Source of the DNA: Calditrichia bacterium
GTDB lineage: Bacteria; Calditrichota; Calditrichia; RBG-13-44-9; J075
DNA length: 64,000 bases
Assembly (NCBI GenBank): GCA_028284445.1
Contig: JANQRS010000047.1
Span: 92,769 to 156,768 of the forward strand
Reading direction: 5' to 3'
Shown one piece after another: positions 1-8,104 of the stretch. The translations under genes were made by a program, and so were the position numbers. Within the stretch, counting starts at the first letter, position 1. Each line of letters starts with the position of its first letter. The notes below the pieces were generated by a model that saw nothing but the letters and a program-made list of their open reading frames with translations, searched no databases and was not told the origin of the DNA.

Positions 1-50
1 GTTACCCGGAAAGAGCTTTCGCCACGAGCGTTGGCAGACTTCTTGTGGGA

Positions 51-107
51 AATGGGAAATGACAAATGACAAATGTCGAATGACAAATGGGCAAATCGGC
101 AAATCAA
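51..107. repeat. Degenerate 7-bp-period array (TGACAAA / GCAAATC words)
   Basis: The words aaatgac and caaatgt/caaatgg recur every 7 bases and then grade into gcaaatc words. The same word family occurs at 11731-11773, and inverted at 12040-12075. Confidence 0.65.
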
Positions 108-169
108 CTTTTTAACTATTCGACGCGTCAACCAATCAACATTGCCCGGATTTGCAGGTTTGGTGCCCT

Positions 170-230
170 CACAAGTTCGCCGGGAGCGAACATCTGCCTG
201 GGCTATGCAACGGCTCCGCCGTTCACGAAG
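170..230 (-). repeat. Twin-hairpin dispersed repeat, copy 1
   Basis: Read on the minus strand, this has a first hairpin AACGGC-GGA-GCCGTT, a near-invariant linker containing CATAGCCCAGGCAGAT, and a second hairpin GTTCGC-TCCCG-GCGAAC followed by TTGTG. Copies 2 and 3 are at 11869-11928 and 39033-39095. Stems are conserved while loops differ, which suggests a structured nucleic acid rather than a protein-coding remnant. The function is unknown. Confidence 0.75.
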
Positions 231-310
231 AACGTTTTAACGATTTAACGCATCAACCAATCAACATTGCCCATTTGCCGTTTCAACGAACCACGACTTT
301 TCCTCTTTCC

Positions 311-345
311 CTTTGGATTTTTTCCTGTTGGAATTTGGAATTTAT
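311..345. repeat. GGAATTT-type dispersed repeat (single arm)
   Basis: The sequence tttttcctgttggaattt followed by a second ggaattt matches arms found near 4610-4724, 14878-15117 and 62101-62255. Here only one arm is present. Confidence 0.6.
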
Positions 346-540
346 CCTTCCACGGGAATATTCCGGAATTGTCCCTGTCTAACTGGTGTGCACAAAGCGA
401 GTAACGATTAAGGGACCGTTGCTCAAGCCTCTGTTACCGTTCTTTTGTAGCAGGTGCATGGCCGAGGATAATTAACCGGAAGTGTAGGCGATTCGTGCAA
501 TATTGCCTGCAAAGTTGATCTGATAATTGGAGTCAATCTT

Positions 541-1269
541 ATGAAACGACATGTAAGTCTAATTCTGTTCTCGTTCATTTTGCTACTGTTTGTCAGCGCC
601 TGCGATACGGGCAATGAGCCCGATACCGCTGCGTTCCTGGATGCACCGGTTTTCCTGCTGGTCGATGACAGCGATCCGCTGAATATCGAAACCAGCACAG
701 CATTGAAAATGGACGGCATCGGTCCGATGTATTTTCGCGTGTTGGATTTAACTACTGAACAGCAAGATGCTATTCGCGCTATCGCTGAAAGTTATCGTGA
801 TGATTTTCGGGCGCTCCGTGCGCAATGGGAAAGCGGCGAGGTTAGTTGGGAGGACGTGCAGGCCCAGCGACAAGCCATTCGCGAGCAGATGAATGCGGAA
901 ATCCTGGCGCTACTAACGCCTGATCAGTTGGCGATTATCGAAGAAATTGAGGCACAGCTGGCCAATGGCGAATTCCCAACTATCCTGATTGAGCATCGCC
1001 TGACCTGGTTGACGGAGCAGCTTACCTTAACAACTGAGCAGCAAGACGCTGTTCGTCCGGTGCTGGCTCAGCACGGTGCTGATCTGCTGGCTTTGCGTGA
1101 GTCAAGCAGCGATCGAGAAGAGTTTCGCAGCAATATGGCGGCGCTTATGGAAAGCCTGAATCAGCAATTTGAAGCGATTCTCACCGCTGAACAATATGAG
1201 ATCTTTCAACAGTTGAAGCGCTCGCGCGCCCATCGCGGAGATATGGGACGGGCAAGGGGCGGCCGCTAA
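541..1269 (+). CDS. Spy/CpxP-like LTxxQ lipoprotein
   Basis: A 242-residue exported lipoprotein with a short basic N-terminus, a hydrophobic segment and a lipobox ending in Cys21 (LFVSAC). The mature part is helical and contains four LTxxQ-type motifs, at about residues 70-74, 125-129, 163-167 and 214-218, arranged as two tandem Spy-like units. Spy/CpxP/ZraP proteins are periplasmic chaperones or sensors of envelope stress; that role is inferred by family resemblance. It ends in an Arg/Gly-rich tail. The ATG has a GGAG ribosome-binding site. It lies 59 bp before an ECF sigma factor and is probably part of the same regulon or operon. A lipid-anchored duplicated Spy is less usual than the soluble single-domain form. 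Confidence 0.8.
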   Translation: MKRHVSLILFSFILLLFVSACDTGNEPDTAAFLDAPVFLLVDDSDPLNIETSTALKMDGIGPMYFRVLDLTTEQQDAIRAIAESYRDDFRALRAQWESGEVSWEDVQAQRQAIREQMNAEILALLTPDQLAIIEEIEAQLANGEFPTILIEHRLTWLTEQLTLTTEQQDAVRPVLAQHGADLLALRESSSDREEFRSNMAALMESLNQQFEAILTAEQYEIFQQLKRSRAHRGDMGRARGGR

Positions 1270-1328
1270 GCAAGGTGTGAAATCTCTTTAACAAGAATAT
1301 ATGCAGTAATTGGTAAACAGGATCAGGT

Positions 1329-1880
1329 GTGACTGACGAACAACTTCTTCAAGCTTGCAAAACCGGGAATACCGGCGCATTTAAGGAACTTGTGATGCGT
1401 TACCAGGGGCAGGTGGCAGCTACTGTGATCAGTATGCTGGGCCCGGGGCCGGAAGCTGATGATGTTGGTCAGGAAACCTTCATCCGCTTCTACAAGAGTA
1501 TTGCAAAATTTCGTGGCGATTCGTCGCTGGGAACCTATCTCACGCGAATCGCCATGAATCTCTCGCTGAATGAATTGAAGCGGCGAAAAAAAAAGCTTAG
1601 CCGGTTTTTCAGTAAAACACCGGAAGAAATAGATATTGTTGATCGGGATAGTGACAAAAAGTGGTATACTGATGAAGCGCGAATAATCCGCAAAAGTTTG
1701 CAGCGTTTGGAGCCTGATTTTCGCTCTGTGATCGTTCTGCGCTTGATGGAGGGGTATTCTACCCAGGAAACTGCCGATATTTTGGGGATACCGGTGGGCA
1801 CCGTCCTGTCAAGGTTGTCACGGGGACAAAAAAAACTAAGGGAAAATTTGGCACCGCTACTGAGGGAAAGTCATGAATGA
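1329..1880 (+). CDS. RNA polymerase ECF sigma factor
   Basis: A 183-residue sigma-70 family protein of extracytoplasmic-function size. Region 2 spans about residues 18-88 and includes the DDVGQETF segment typical of the core-binding helix. Region 4 spans about 118-172, with the helix-turn-helix around YSTQETADILGIPVGTV. There is no region 3, as expected for ECF factors. The start is GTG at 1329 after AGGATCAGG. The 3' end overlaps the next gene by 8 bp (ATGAATGA), so sigma and anti-sigma are probably translationally coupled. The flanking Spy-like genes suggest control of an envelope-stress response, an inference from context. Confidence 0.93.
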   Translation: MTDEQLLQACKTGNTGAFKELVMRYQGQVAATVISMLGPGPEADDVGQETFIRFYKSIAKFRGDSSLGTYLTRIAMNLSLNELKRRKKKLSRFFSKTPEEIDIVDRDSDKKWYTDEARIIRKSLQRLEPDFRSVIVLRLMEGYSTQETADILGIPVGTVLSRLSRGQKKLRENLAPLLRESHE

Positions 1881-2307
1881 ATCTTTGAACGAATTGTTGT
1901 ATCGGTCTTTCGATACGACCCTGTCTGACGAGGAACAGCAGCGCCTTGATGAAGGATTGAAGCAGTCTGAAGGGTTACGTCAGGAATATGATCGCCTGAA
2001 AACCATGCGTCGTATTATGGCGGAACAACCGCAGCCCGATTTTATGCCGGGATTTGCTGACCGGGTGCTTCAGCGGCTGGAGGACGGGGGAGATGCATCG
2101 GGTGATGCGCAACTGTTTTTTGAAGCGCTCTGGCTGTCCTTTCGGCGAATGGGCACGGTAGCGCTTTTGCTGCTGATTGCAGCGATCAGCTACAATATCG
2201 GGAGCAGTGATAACGTTTCGCTAAGAAGCGCCTTCAATATCCCGGAAACAACAATGGAGGAGATTATTGAACCGGATTTCTACCAGGAATTGGAGTCATT
2301 GAGATGA
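1873..2307 (+). CDS. Probable membrane-bound anti-sigma factor
   Basis: A 144-residue protein with a helical cytoplasmic N-terminal domain (about residues 1-75), one transmembrane segment at about 93-109 and a short outer tail. It lacks the HxxxCxxC zinc motif of ZAS-type anti-sigma factors. Assignment rests on gene order (immediately after and overlapping an ECF sigma gene), size and topology. It would hold the sigma factor at the inner membrane until a periplasmic signal is received. It overlaps the downstream Spy-like gene by the ATGA tetranucleotide, implying coupled translation. Confidence 0.78.
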   Translation: MNESLNELLYRSFDTTLSDEEQQRLDEGLKQSEGLRQEYDRLKTMRRIMAEQPQPDFMPGFADRVLQRLEDGGDASGDAQLFFEALWLSFRRMGTVALLLLIAAISYNIGSSDNVSLRSAFNIPETTMEEIIEPDFYQELESLR

Positions 2308-2741
2308 CTCTACATACAAAAACTGCCATCATTTTGCTCGTAACCCTGATCATCGGCTTTTTGCTGGGCGTGGCAACCAGTGGCTATCTTATCTTTTCAC
2401 ATATGCGTGATGACAACGCGAAACATGAGCGTTTCAAACGCATCATAACAAAAATTTTGGAATTGGATGAAGCGCAGCAACGGCAGGCAGAGCCATTTCT
2501 TGAGGATCATGCTAACCGTGTGCGAGCCACTAACGAGGCACATAGGGAATCAATGTTGGCCAATATGGATACATTGAAGCTGCAACTGCAGCCAATACTT
2601 ACAGCGGAACAGGCTGAGCGCCTGGAGCACTTTCGCGAGCGATTGAAGGAAATGCGGGGGCGTCCCCCGATGATGCTGGGACCGCGCGGACGCGGGAAAC
2701 CGGGCCGCCCGAGACGCCCGGCCGAACGGCGACCTGAATAA
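2304..2741 (+). CDS. Membrane-anchored Spy/CpxP-like periplasmic protein
   Basis: A 145-residue protein with an N-terminal membrane anchor (about residues 8-32) and a helical periplasmic domain with LTxxQ-type motifs at about 54-58 (LDEAQ) and 99-103 (LTAEQ). The C-terminus is Arg/Pro/Gly-rich. This resembles heavy-metal or misfolding sensors of the Spy/CpxP/CnrX type, which in CnrX-like systems sit beside a sigma/anti-sigma pair. It may therefore be the sensor that triggers the anti-sigma factor; this is inference from gene order. It ends 2 bp from the convergent VanZ gene. Confidence 0.75.
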   Translation: MTLHTKTAIILLVTLIIGFLLGVATSGYLIFSHMRDDNAKHERFKRIITKILELDEAQQRQAEPFLEDHANRVRATNEAHRESMLANMDTLKLQLQPILTAEQAERLEHFRERLKEMRGRPPMMLGPRGRGKPGRPRRPAERRPE

Positions 2742-2743
2742 TA

Positions 2744-4138
2744 CTACTCCTGGAACTCCAGTAAACCCCGTTCTCCTTGACGTATTTTGGGCTGCAGAAT
2801 AATTTCCCAATAGTAAACGACAAATGTGCCCAGGCCGCCACCAAGCGTAAAGAAAATAACGTCGGTTATGTTTGCATACCGTTGATTGGACATCAATTGT
2901 GCAAGCTCGATAAGACAGCCGAAGATGAAAGCCAGCCGAATATTCTGCGTATAGATAAGCGGCCATTCCTTTTCATTCTGACGCATTTGAAATGTCAGAT
3001 ACATTGCGACAGGCATGAAATATAGCAGGCACTTGAAAAGATTGCTCAGGAAAGCGCCATCCATCTTGATTAGATAGGCGTAGAACGGAACAAGAAACGC
3101 CGCGTCAAGTCGCGATAGCAAGTGTTGACCGGTAAAATGCAGATCAAATGGCCGCATACCATTCCAGGCGATGTAGACAACATACATAATCAACGGAATC
3201 GTGAGCAGGTCGAAGTCCGACTTGTAGTTATGCCGACGCTGTTTTCGCAAGGCCTCATAGAGTATAAAGCCCACCACAATTCCCAAATAGCCTGCCACCA
3301 CCTCGTTGATGTCGCTGATACGATCAAAGATGAAGATTTGAAATGCTTCCACAGCCGGAAAGATGATTAGCGGAAAACCCAGCAGCATCATAATGCCATC
3401 CGGCTTTTTACGCCAATACAGACGATAACAGATGCGGAACATGTAACCGATAATGGCCGCATAAATCACATCACGGATAAAAATGGTGATGTCGAAGCGA
3501 GTGGTGGCAAATGTATTCTCTCCAACAATGTAGGACGTTGCATCGGAGTTGAAGTCAAACAGCGAAAAGTTGGCCATGCCGATATTGCGGGCAATGTCCC
3601 CAAAGCCAAAAGTAAATGTGAATGGTATCGCTGCTTCCAGCCCCAGGGCCGCTATCATTGCCATTAAGACCACCAGGAAGGGCCGCTTATTCACGTAGCC
3701 ATAGAAAGACCGACGGATTGTCAGCGTGCGGTTTAGATTGAGAATGTAGGCGAATATCGCCCCGATGGCGGTTCCCAGGAGGTTGTTGGCAAAGTCGTAC
3801 AGTGCGGCATATTGCGAGGCGCTAAATATCTGCATCATTTCAATAAACAGGCTCACGCCCAAGCCAAGAACCATGGCCATGGGAAGCGGACTGGCGTGAC
3901 GCTTCAGAAAATAATAGGCGTATGCCAATCCCCCCAAGGGGATGAAGAGGATGATTTGCTGCAAAAATTCTACCAGCGGAAAATATCCGTCCGCGGATAA
4001 AATCGGCAGCCATCTGATGTGTTTTAATTGCGCTGGCAGATCGGCAATTCCGTAGTCGAACCAGAAGGGCATCAGAGCCCTGTGCAATAATAAGAGTATG
4101 TAGCCAACCACCAGGACAAACATAATTTTACGATTCAT
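2744..4138 (-). CDS. Tandem VanZ-family membrane protein
   Basis: A 464-residue polytopic membrane protein. Two separated stretches resemble VanZ: an N-terminal one with FIPLG, then E..Q.F and D.ANN..GT..G, and a C-terminal one with IELAQ followed by NITDV and a Gly-rich helix. VanZ-family proteins include the teicoplanin-resistance accessory protein, but their biochemical role is unclear. An internal duplication/fusion is likely. The open frame continues 21 codons upstream, but ATG at 4138 gives a normal membrane-protein N-terminus (MNRKIMFVL). It converges with the Spy-like gene with only 2 bp between stops and no room for an intergenic terminator. Confidence 0.8.
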   Translation of the reverse strand: MNRKIMFVLVVGYILLLLHRALMPFWFDYGIADLPAQLKHIRWLPILSADGYFPLVEFLQQIILFIPLGGLAYAYYFLKRHASPLPMAMVLGLGVSLFIEMMQIFSASQYAALYDFANNLLGTAIGAIFAYILNLNRTLTIRRSFYGYVNKRPFLVVLMAMIAALGLEAAIPFTFTFGFGDIARNIGMANFSLFDFNSDATSYIVGENTFATTRFDITIFIRDVIYAAIIGYMFRICYRLYWRKKPDGIMMLLGFPLIIFPAVEAFQIFIFDRISDINEVVAGYLGIVVGFILYEALRKQRRHNYKSDFDLLTIPLIMYVVYIAWNGMRPFDLHFTGQHLLSRLDAAFLVPFYAYLIKMDGAFLSNLFKCLLYFMPVAMYLTFQMRQNEKEWPLIYTQNIRLAFIFGCLIELAQLMSNQRYANITDVIFFTLGGGLGTFVVYYWEIILQPKIRQGERGLLEFQE

Positions 4139-4361
4139 GTCTATGCCTGTGTTAGGATCTATTAAGACAATCGATAATAATGCCCTGGAACTATATGACA
4201 AGCATTACAAAAGAATATATACGTTTTTTAATTCGCTCGTAATATGTGCGAATTATGTCCCTTACAGGCAATTTAACAGTGCGATGCAACATATAAAAAG
4301 GAATACCCGTATGGTTAGGAAAAGGAGTTAAACTAACCAACCGTAGGGGTGAAAAACAACA

Positions 4362-4604
4362 ATGATCAAACTATTGCTGATCATCGTTTTCTTTGTATTG
4401 TCATTTAAGGTGTTAGCCGTTGTAGCAAAAGTCGGATTGTCGATATTGGGGGCTATTGCAGGCGTCATTGGCGGCATTCTTTCCGTTATTGGGGCAATCT
4501 TGTTGATTCCCTTTGCCCTGCTGGCTGCTTTTGTGGGCTTTTTTGCAAAGGCCCTGGTTATAGGGGCGCTGGTCGTGGGGGCGATTATGTTGATCAAGCG
4601 TTAA
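4362..4604 (+). CDS. Small hydrophobic Gly/Ala-rich membrane protein
   Basis: An 80-residue protein that is almost entirely hydrophobic, with two or three membrane-spanning stretches rich in Gly, Ala, Ile and Val and a Lys-Arg C-terminus. There is a plausible ribosome-binding site (AGGGGT) about 14 bases upstream. It stands alone between divergent and convergent neighbours and is followed by AATTCC repeats and a strong terminator. I do not recognise the family. Its composition resembles small phage-shock or toxin-like membrane peptides, but nothing specific supports that. Confidence 0.6.
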   Translation: MIKLLLIIVFFVLSFKVLAVVAKVGLSILGAIAGVIGGILSVIGAILLIPFALLAAFVGFFAKALVIGALVVGAIMLIKR

Positions 4605-4609
4605 GGGTA

Positions 4610-4724
4610 AATTCCAAATCCCAACAGGAAAAATTCCAAAAATACAGATACGGAAGCTTGCGCGTAGTCCAAAATTAATTGATGCGTTCTTTTGGAATTT
4701 GTGTTTTTGGAATTTGGAATTTCG
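4610..4724. repeat. Inverted AATTCC / GGAATTT snap-back repeat
   Basis: The left arm (from 4610, words aaattccaaatc and ggaaaaattccaaaaa) is mirrored by the right arm (to 4724, ttttggaattt, gtgtttttggaattt, ggaatttcgag). The unit could fold on itself with about 45 bp of unrelated sequence in the loop. The right boundary ggaatttcgag recurs at 15107-15118. Confidence 0.65.
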
Positions 4725-4740
4725 AGATAAAGTTGGCATA

Positions 4741-4776
4741 AAAAAGGCAATGTTCTGTCCAGAGCATTGCCTTTTT
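4741..4776. terminator. Bidirectional intrinsic terminator
   Basis: A perfect 12-bp stem AAAAAGGCAATG / CATTGCCTTTTT with a 12-base loop, T-rich on both strands. It lies between the small membrane protein gene (+) and the receiver gene (-) that end towards each other. Confidence 0.85.
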
Positions 4777-4802
4777 CTATGTGCAAATCTAATGTTCCTG
4801 CC

Positions 4803-5279
4803 CTAGCGAAGGATCCTCGCCAGGATGATGCCAAGAACCAGCCATAACGGAATGGACAGGAATAGCGCCCACACAAAACCCTGGATTGTGCTGAGTCGTT
4901 CGCGCAGGTTCTTCTTCTCGAAGGAGCGCTCTATTCTCAGTTTTACATCTTCCATATGGAAAGGTTTGGTGATATAATCGTAGGCGCCCTTCTTGATAGC
5001 CTCTACGGCTGTTTCAATGGACGGGTATCCGGTAATCATCAGGAAAATGACGTTCCGGTCTTTTTCGCGAATCTGCTTGAGCAGTTCAAGCCCATCAATT
5101 GTCGGCATTAATAAATCTGATACGATCAGGTCGAATGTACCTTCCTCGAATTTGTCTAATGCGTCCTGGCCGTCGGAAGCCGTCACAACCTCATATCCCA
5201 AAGTATCCAGATAGCTGGAAAGTACCTCGCGAATATTCTCCTCGTCATCCACAACCATAACTCGACCGATTTTCTTCAT
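4803..5279 (-). CDS. Receiver-domain protein with C-terminal transmembrane anchor
   Basis: A 158-residue CheY-like receiver with acidic residues D11/D12, phospho-acceptor D55 (IVSDLLMP), switch T83 and K105. After a short helical linker (about 113-133) comes a hydrophobic segment of about 22 residues (134-155, beginning FVWALFLSIPLW) ending in Arg. There is no DNA-binding or enzymatic output domain. ATG at 5279 has a GGAGGAAC ribosome-binding site; the longer open frame upstream is not needed. A tail-anchored stand-alone receiver is unusual: most single-domain receivers are soluble. It may bring phospho-signalling to a membrane complex (inference). No histidine kinase is encoded nearby. Confidence 0.85.
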   Translation of the reverse strand: MKKIGRVMVVDDEENIREVLSSYLDTLGYEVVTASDGQDALDKFEEGTFDLIVSDLLMPTIDGLELLKQIREKDRNVIFLMITGYPSIETAVEAIKKGAYDYITKPFHMEDVKLRIERSFEKKNLRERLSTIQGFVWALFLSIPLWLVLGIILARILR

Positions 5280-5430
5280 TGTTCCTCCAAGGCTGACTTC
5301 GTGATGGCTAAAATGCAAGAAAAGCCGCCTCAAATCAAGCGCTTTTGAATTCCGTGTTATAACCCTTAAGATCGTCCTCGTACCCTTTTTATTATCGAAC
5401 CATCGCTGAAGAGGTTGAACAAAAAAAAGA

Positions 5431-5457
5431 AAAAGGGACCGGAAAATCGTCCCTTTT
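5431..5457. terminator. Hairpin, possible terminator
   Basis: Stem AAAAGGGAC / GTCCCTTTT with a 9-base loop and A/T-rich flanks, in the spacer between the PorV-like gene and the receiver gene. Confidence 0.55.
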
Positions 5458-5512
5458 ATCATAGCGGTAACAGGGGGGAAGGCCCGGAATGTTGGCCTTA
5501 TATTAACAAGCA

Positions 5513-5538
5513 AACGGACAGGAGTTATCCTGTCCGTT
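5513..5538 (-). terminator. Terminator of the PorV-like gene
   Basis: A perfect 11-bp stem AACGGACAGGA / TCCTGTCCGTT with a GTTA loop, 9 bp after the stop codon on the minus strand and followed there by TTTGCTTGTTAAT. Confidence 0.75.
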
Positions 5539-5546
5539 GCATCATG

Positions 5547-6893
5547 TTATTTCGGCAATTCAAAGTATACCGGTGTCGAGAAATCACTCTCTTTATCGCC
5601 GGCAACCGCCGTGACAACGAACTGTAGTTGTAAGCCACGTTTCTTCGGATTAAACACCTGCGATGTCTTGGTAATCGGCTGCGGTGTAATCTTGATCCAC
5701 TTGTTCGCCTGTAACTGCTTTGCGTATACGTGGTAGCGAACACCCGGTATTGGCAGCGGATCCCAGGTCAGCAGCATCTTGTTCTCTTTGAGCCTGCTGA
5801 GACGGACACCAGTTGGTGAATAGAGGCGTTTGTCATCCGGGATCTCAACTTTCTTGCGGCCTTCAGTCGGGGTAACAGAACCGTCGCGGCGAGGACGATT
5901 AATGACGCGGCGTGCATCATCCTGTCTGTCTCTGTCGCCAAGCGATGACGGTACGTGGGCGTTTCCAATGTGAAAGACCACTTCGGCCCGGTGCGTGTCA
6001 CCAAGGTCGCCGTAGGGCACGTATACATAGTTCACGCGATGCCGATCAACCAATTCCAGACCGAAACCGGCAGTCATACCGTTACCGGCGCGTTCTTCGA
6101 CCTGGTAGCCGCCACGCAAATAGAAACTGTTGGAAATTCCAAATTCCAAGCCGGGATGAATCTGAAAATCCTGCCCGCGTGTTTTCACAAAATCAAGTGC
6201 GAAGGTGCCGCGAATTGTTGTCGGCATCTTGTAGGCAGCTCCGAGACGGTAGGTCATCGGTAGTGATTCACTTGCTTCTATATATTTAGCTGATGGTCCA
6301 AGATTCTGAATCGAAGCCCCGAAACTGAAGCCGGTGTTCGGCACTTTCGCAAGTACACCCAGATCAAATGCGACGCCTGATGCGGTTACGTCCTCAAGCC
6401 CTTCCTGGAAGAACTTCAGGTTGGTTCCCACAGAAACCATATCATTTATGCGATAGCCGATACCGGTCAGTATGACGAAATCGTAGACACCAAAAGTGCC
6501 GTTTTCCAAGGGGCCGCCGGTCAGCGGATCGATTTCATATCGAACCAGATCAGGCGTATGCAAATAGGATATGCCTGTTGCAAACGATAATTGTGGTGTA
6601 AATGGAAAGAAAAACGTCAGGTTCTCGACGGAAATATCTTCAAACCATTCAGAGTGATATAACATAATCTCCCGATTCAGGCCGAAACCCATACCACCGG
6701 GATTATAATAGATACCATTGGCACTTTCTGCGAGGCCGGTATAAGCATCGCCCATTGCCTGAGCACGACTTCCAACTGTCATTCTGAGGAAGCTGACGCC
6801 GGTTGCAGTTTGGGCAGACAATGATCCCATTGCCACAAGCACTGCAAGTATCATATACCGGAGAAAAGCGCTATTTTGTGCTGCTGTCTTCAT
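5547..6893 (-). CDS. PorV/PorQ-family outer-membrane protein
   Basis: A 448-residue exported protein with a signal peptide ending near SLSAQ, then the family signature of this barrel group (FLRMTVGSRAQAMGDAYTG, followed by GIYYNPGG). Amphipathic strands continue to about residue 310, consistent with a FadL/PorV-like barrel. The C-terminus (about 360-448) looks like a fibronectin-III-type domain (LTWDPL, YHVYAK). In Bacteroidota PorV-like proteins serve the type IX secretion system as shuttles, but many homologues have no known cargo and no other T9SS gene is present here. The start at 6893 is preferred because of a GGGAG ribosome-binding site. Confidence 0.85.
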   Translation of the reverse strand: MKTAAQNSAFLRYMILAVLVAMGSLSAQTATGVSFLRMTVGSRAQAMGDAYTGLAESANGIYYNPGGMGFGLNREIMLYHSEWFEDISVENLTFFFPFTPQLSFATGISYLHTPDLVRYEIDPLTGGPLENGTFGVYDFVILTGIGYRINDMVSVGTNLKFFQEGLEDVTASGVAFDLGVLAKVPNTGFSFGASIQNLGPSAKYIEASESLPMTYRLGAAYKMPTTIRGTFALDFVKTRGQDFQIHPGLEFGISNSFYLRGGYQVEERAGNGMTAGFGLELVDRHRVNYVYVPYGDLGDTHRAEVVFHIGNAHVPSSLGDRDRQDDARRVINRPRRDGSVTPTEGRKKVEIPDDKRLYSPTGVRLSRLKENKMLLTWDPLPIPGVRYHVYAKQLQANKWIKITPQPITKTSQVFNPKKRGLQLQFVVTAVAGDKESDFSTPVYFELPK

Positions 6894-7513
6894 TAAAGAC
6901 TCCCTCAAGTTAATCTTATCACTACAGCCTGTTTTCTAAGCAAAGAGTCTGCCAAAGTGATTTTCCAAGACTAATTGAGCTATTTTTTTCATGTTTCATG
7001 AACTTTGTAAACAATTTATACAGACATAACCGTTCCATACCGTGACTTTCAGCATCTTTGCAGGAAAATAAGCATCTGCACGGGATAAGACATCCATCGA
7101 CTACTAATAGGGGCTTCTTTACCACGAAAGGGGGCGGAGTTCCACGGAGCGATTTCGCCTTGGGAAGGTTTTGTGCCTGTGACGTTACTCAAAGATCAGC
7201 CATCAAGTGCGTTTGACGGATTTCTCAACTGGATAATTGGAAACGATTTCACCGCCGGCATGGCAGTGAAATCGGGCCTAATTTACGCTGGAAATAATGT
7301 GGTGACGTGACCCCCGGCATGATTTGCAATTTTTCACATTTCTGTCACGCGGTGTACCGTGGGTGGCATTGCGGAATTTTGTTTCATCAGCGATACTTGA
7401 TGTTTGATACTTGCTGCTTGAATTTGCACACGACACTTATGCACTGGAATTTGGAAATTAGTTACATGTATCCAGTATCCAGTATCCAGTATCCAGTATC
7501 AAACTCTGCAAAC
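6894..7513. other. Long spacer with heptamer repeats
   Basis: No gene seen. An 8-bp stem GATTTCAC / GTGAAATC (7245-7273) could form a hairpin. From about 7388 the sequence turns into degenerate CTTGATG/ATACTTG-like words, a GGAATTT pair (7445-7458), and a clean GTATCCA heptamer array up to 7500. Confidence 0.6.
7468..7500. repeat. Tandem GTATCCA heptamer array
   Basis: About 4.7 uninterrupted copies of a 7-bp unit. Its reverse complement (TACTGGA) forms the array at 63812-63853. Both arrays are neighboured on the same relative side by CTTGATG/CATCAAG-type words. Confidence 0.9.
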
Positions 7514-8104
7514 TCACTTGGGAAAGTTTGGCAGTTTGCTGCGGTTCTTGGCTTGTAACAGATGCCGCTGCTCGTGCAATACCAGCAACTGAAGCGCTTC
7601 ACCGACCTGGAACTTTAGAAAACGGCTCGCCGGCGAGGCTATCTTGACCTTATTGAAGTCGATGCCCGCTGCGCCGCGAATAAGATTTTCCATCATAGCC
7701 TGCTGCGCCAGAAAGTCATCAAGCAGGTTTGGATTGGCATTTGACATCCCGTTGGTGAAGGTGGAAAATGTCTTCAGCTTGGTGGTTTTTTCCGGACGAA
7801 CCTGGTCTATGAACCAGGCGGCCAGGCGTCGCGGTTGATAGGCGAGTGAGCTGGTGTCGATGTTGGCTGCCTGCTCAATACCGGGGCCAATATTATCGCC
7901 ATAGACGCGATTGGTAGCAATCAGGTGCTCGAAACATTCGCTGATGCTCCACACTTTTGGCGCCGGCTTCCAGCGGACTTGCTTTTCCGATAAACCGGCT
8001 AGAAATGACTTGGTTTCCGCTGAAACGTCGTTGAGTATATCCAGCAGCGACTGAAGAAAAGGATTGGCGATGGTTGTCGCACTTGCCTGAGTGTCTTGAC
8101 TCAT
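7514..8104 (-). CDS. DinB-like (DinB_2) metal-binding protein
   Basis: A 196-residue four-helix-bundle type protein. The three expected histidine ligands are visible: H60 in ECFEHL and H177/H181 in the LHEQRHLLQ motif near the C-terminus. Members of this superfamily include bacillithiol-transferase-like enzymes and many proteins of unknown activity, so the substrate is unknown. Its ATG overlaps the stop of the upstream TetR gene (ATGA), so the pair is a coupled operon and this protein is the likely target of that regulator. Confidence 0.85.
   Translation of the reverse strand: MSQDTQASATTIANPFLQSLLDILNDVSAETKSFLAGLSEKQVRWKPAPKVWSISECFEHLIATNRVYGDNIGPGIEQAANIDTSSLAYQPRRLAAWFIDQVRPEKTTKLKTFSTFTNGMSNANPNLLDDFLAQQAMMENLIRGAAGIDFNKVKIASPASRFLKFQVGEALQLLVLHEQRHLLQAKNRSKLPNFPK

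Larger units (their letters stand above)
1..540. repeat. Repeat-rich intergenic block with no convincing gene
   Basis: No ORF here looks like a gene; the one long open frame reads through repeats. Heptamer-spaced TGACAAA-type words lie at 51-107. The twin-hairpin repeat core lies at 170-230 on the minus strand. A GGAATTT-type repeat lies at about 311-345. From about 360 to 540 the sequence is non-repetitive and is presumably the leader of the lipoprotein gene starting at 541, which has a GGAG ribosome-binding site 8 bases before its ATG. Confidence 0.7.

Noticed and set aside
152..382. A 76-codon open frame at the start of the window
   Set aside because: It runs through the twin-hairpin repeat and GGAATTT repeat, has no ribosome-binding site and encodes no recognisable protein.
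5547..6893. Evidence for a type IX secretion locus around the PorV-like gene
   Set aside because: No other T9SS gene (PorK-N, SprA-like, PorU) is in the window; PorV-like barrels also occur outside T9SS.
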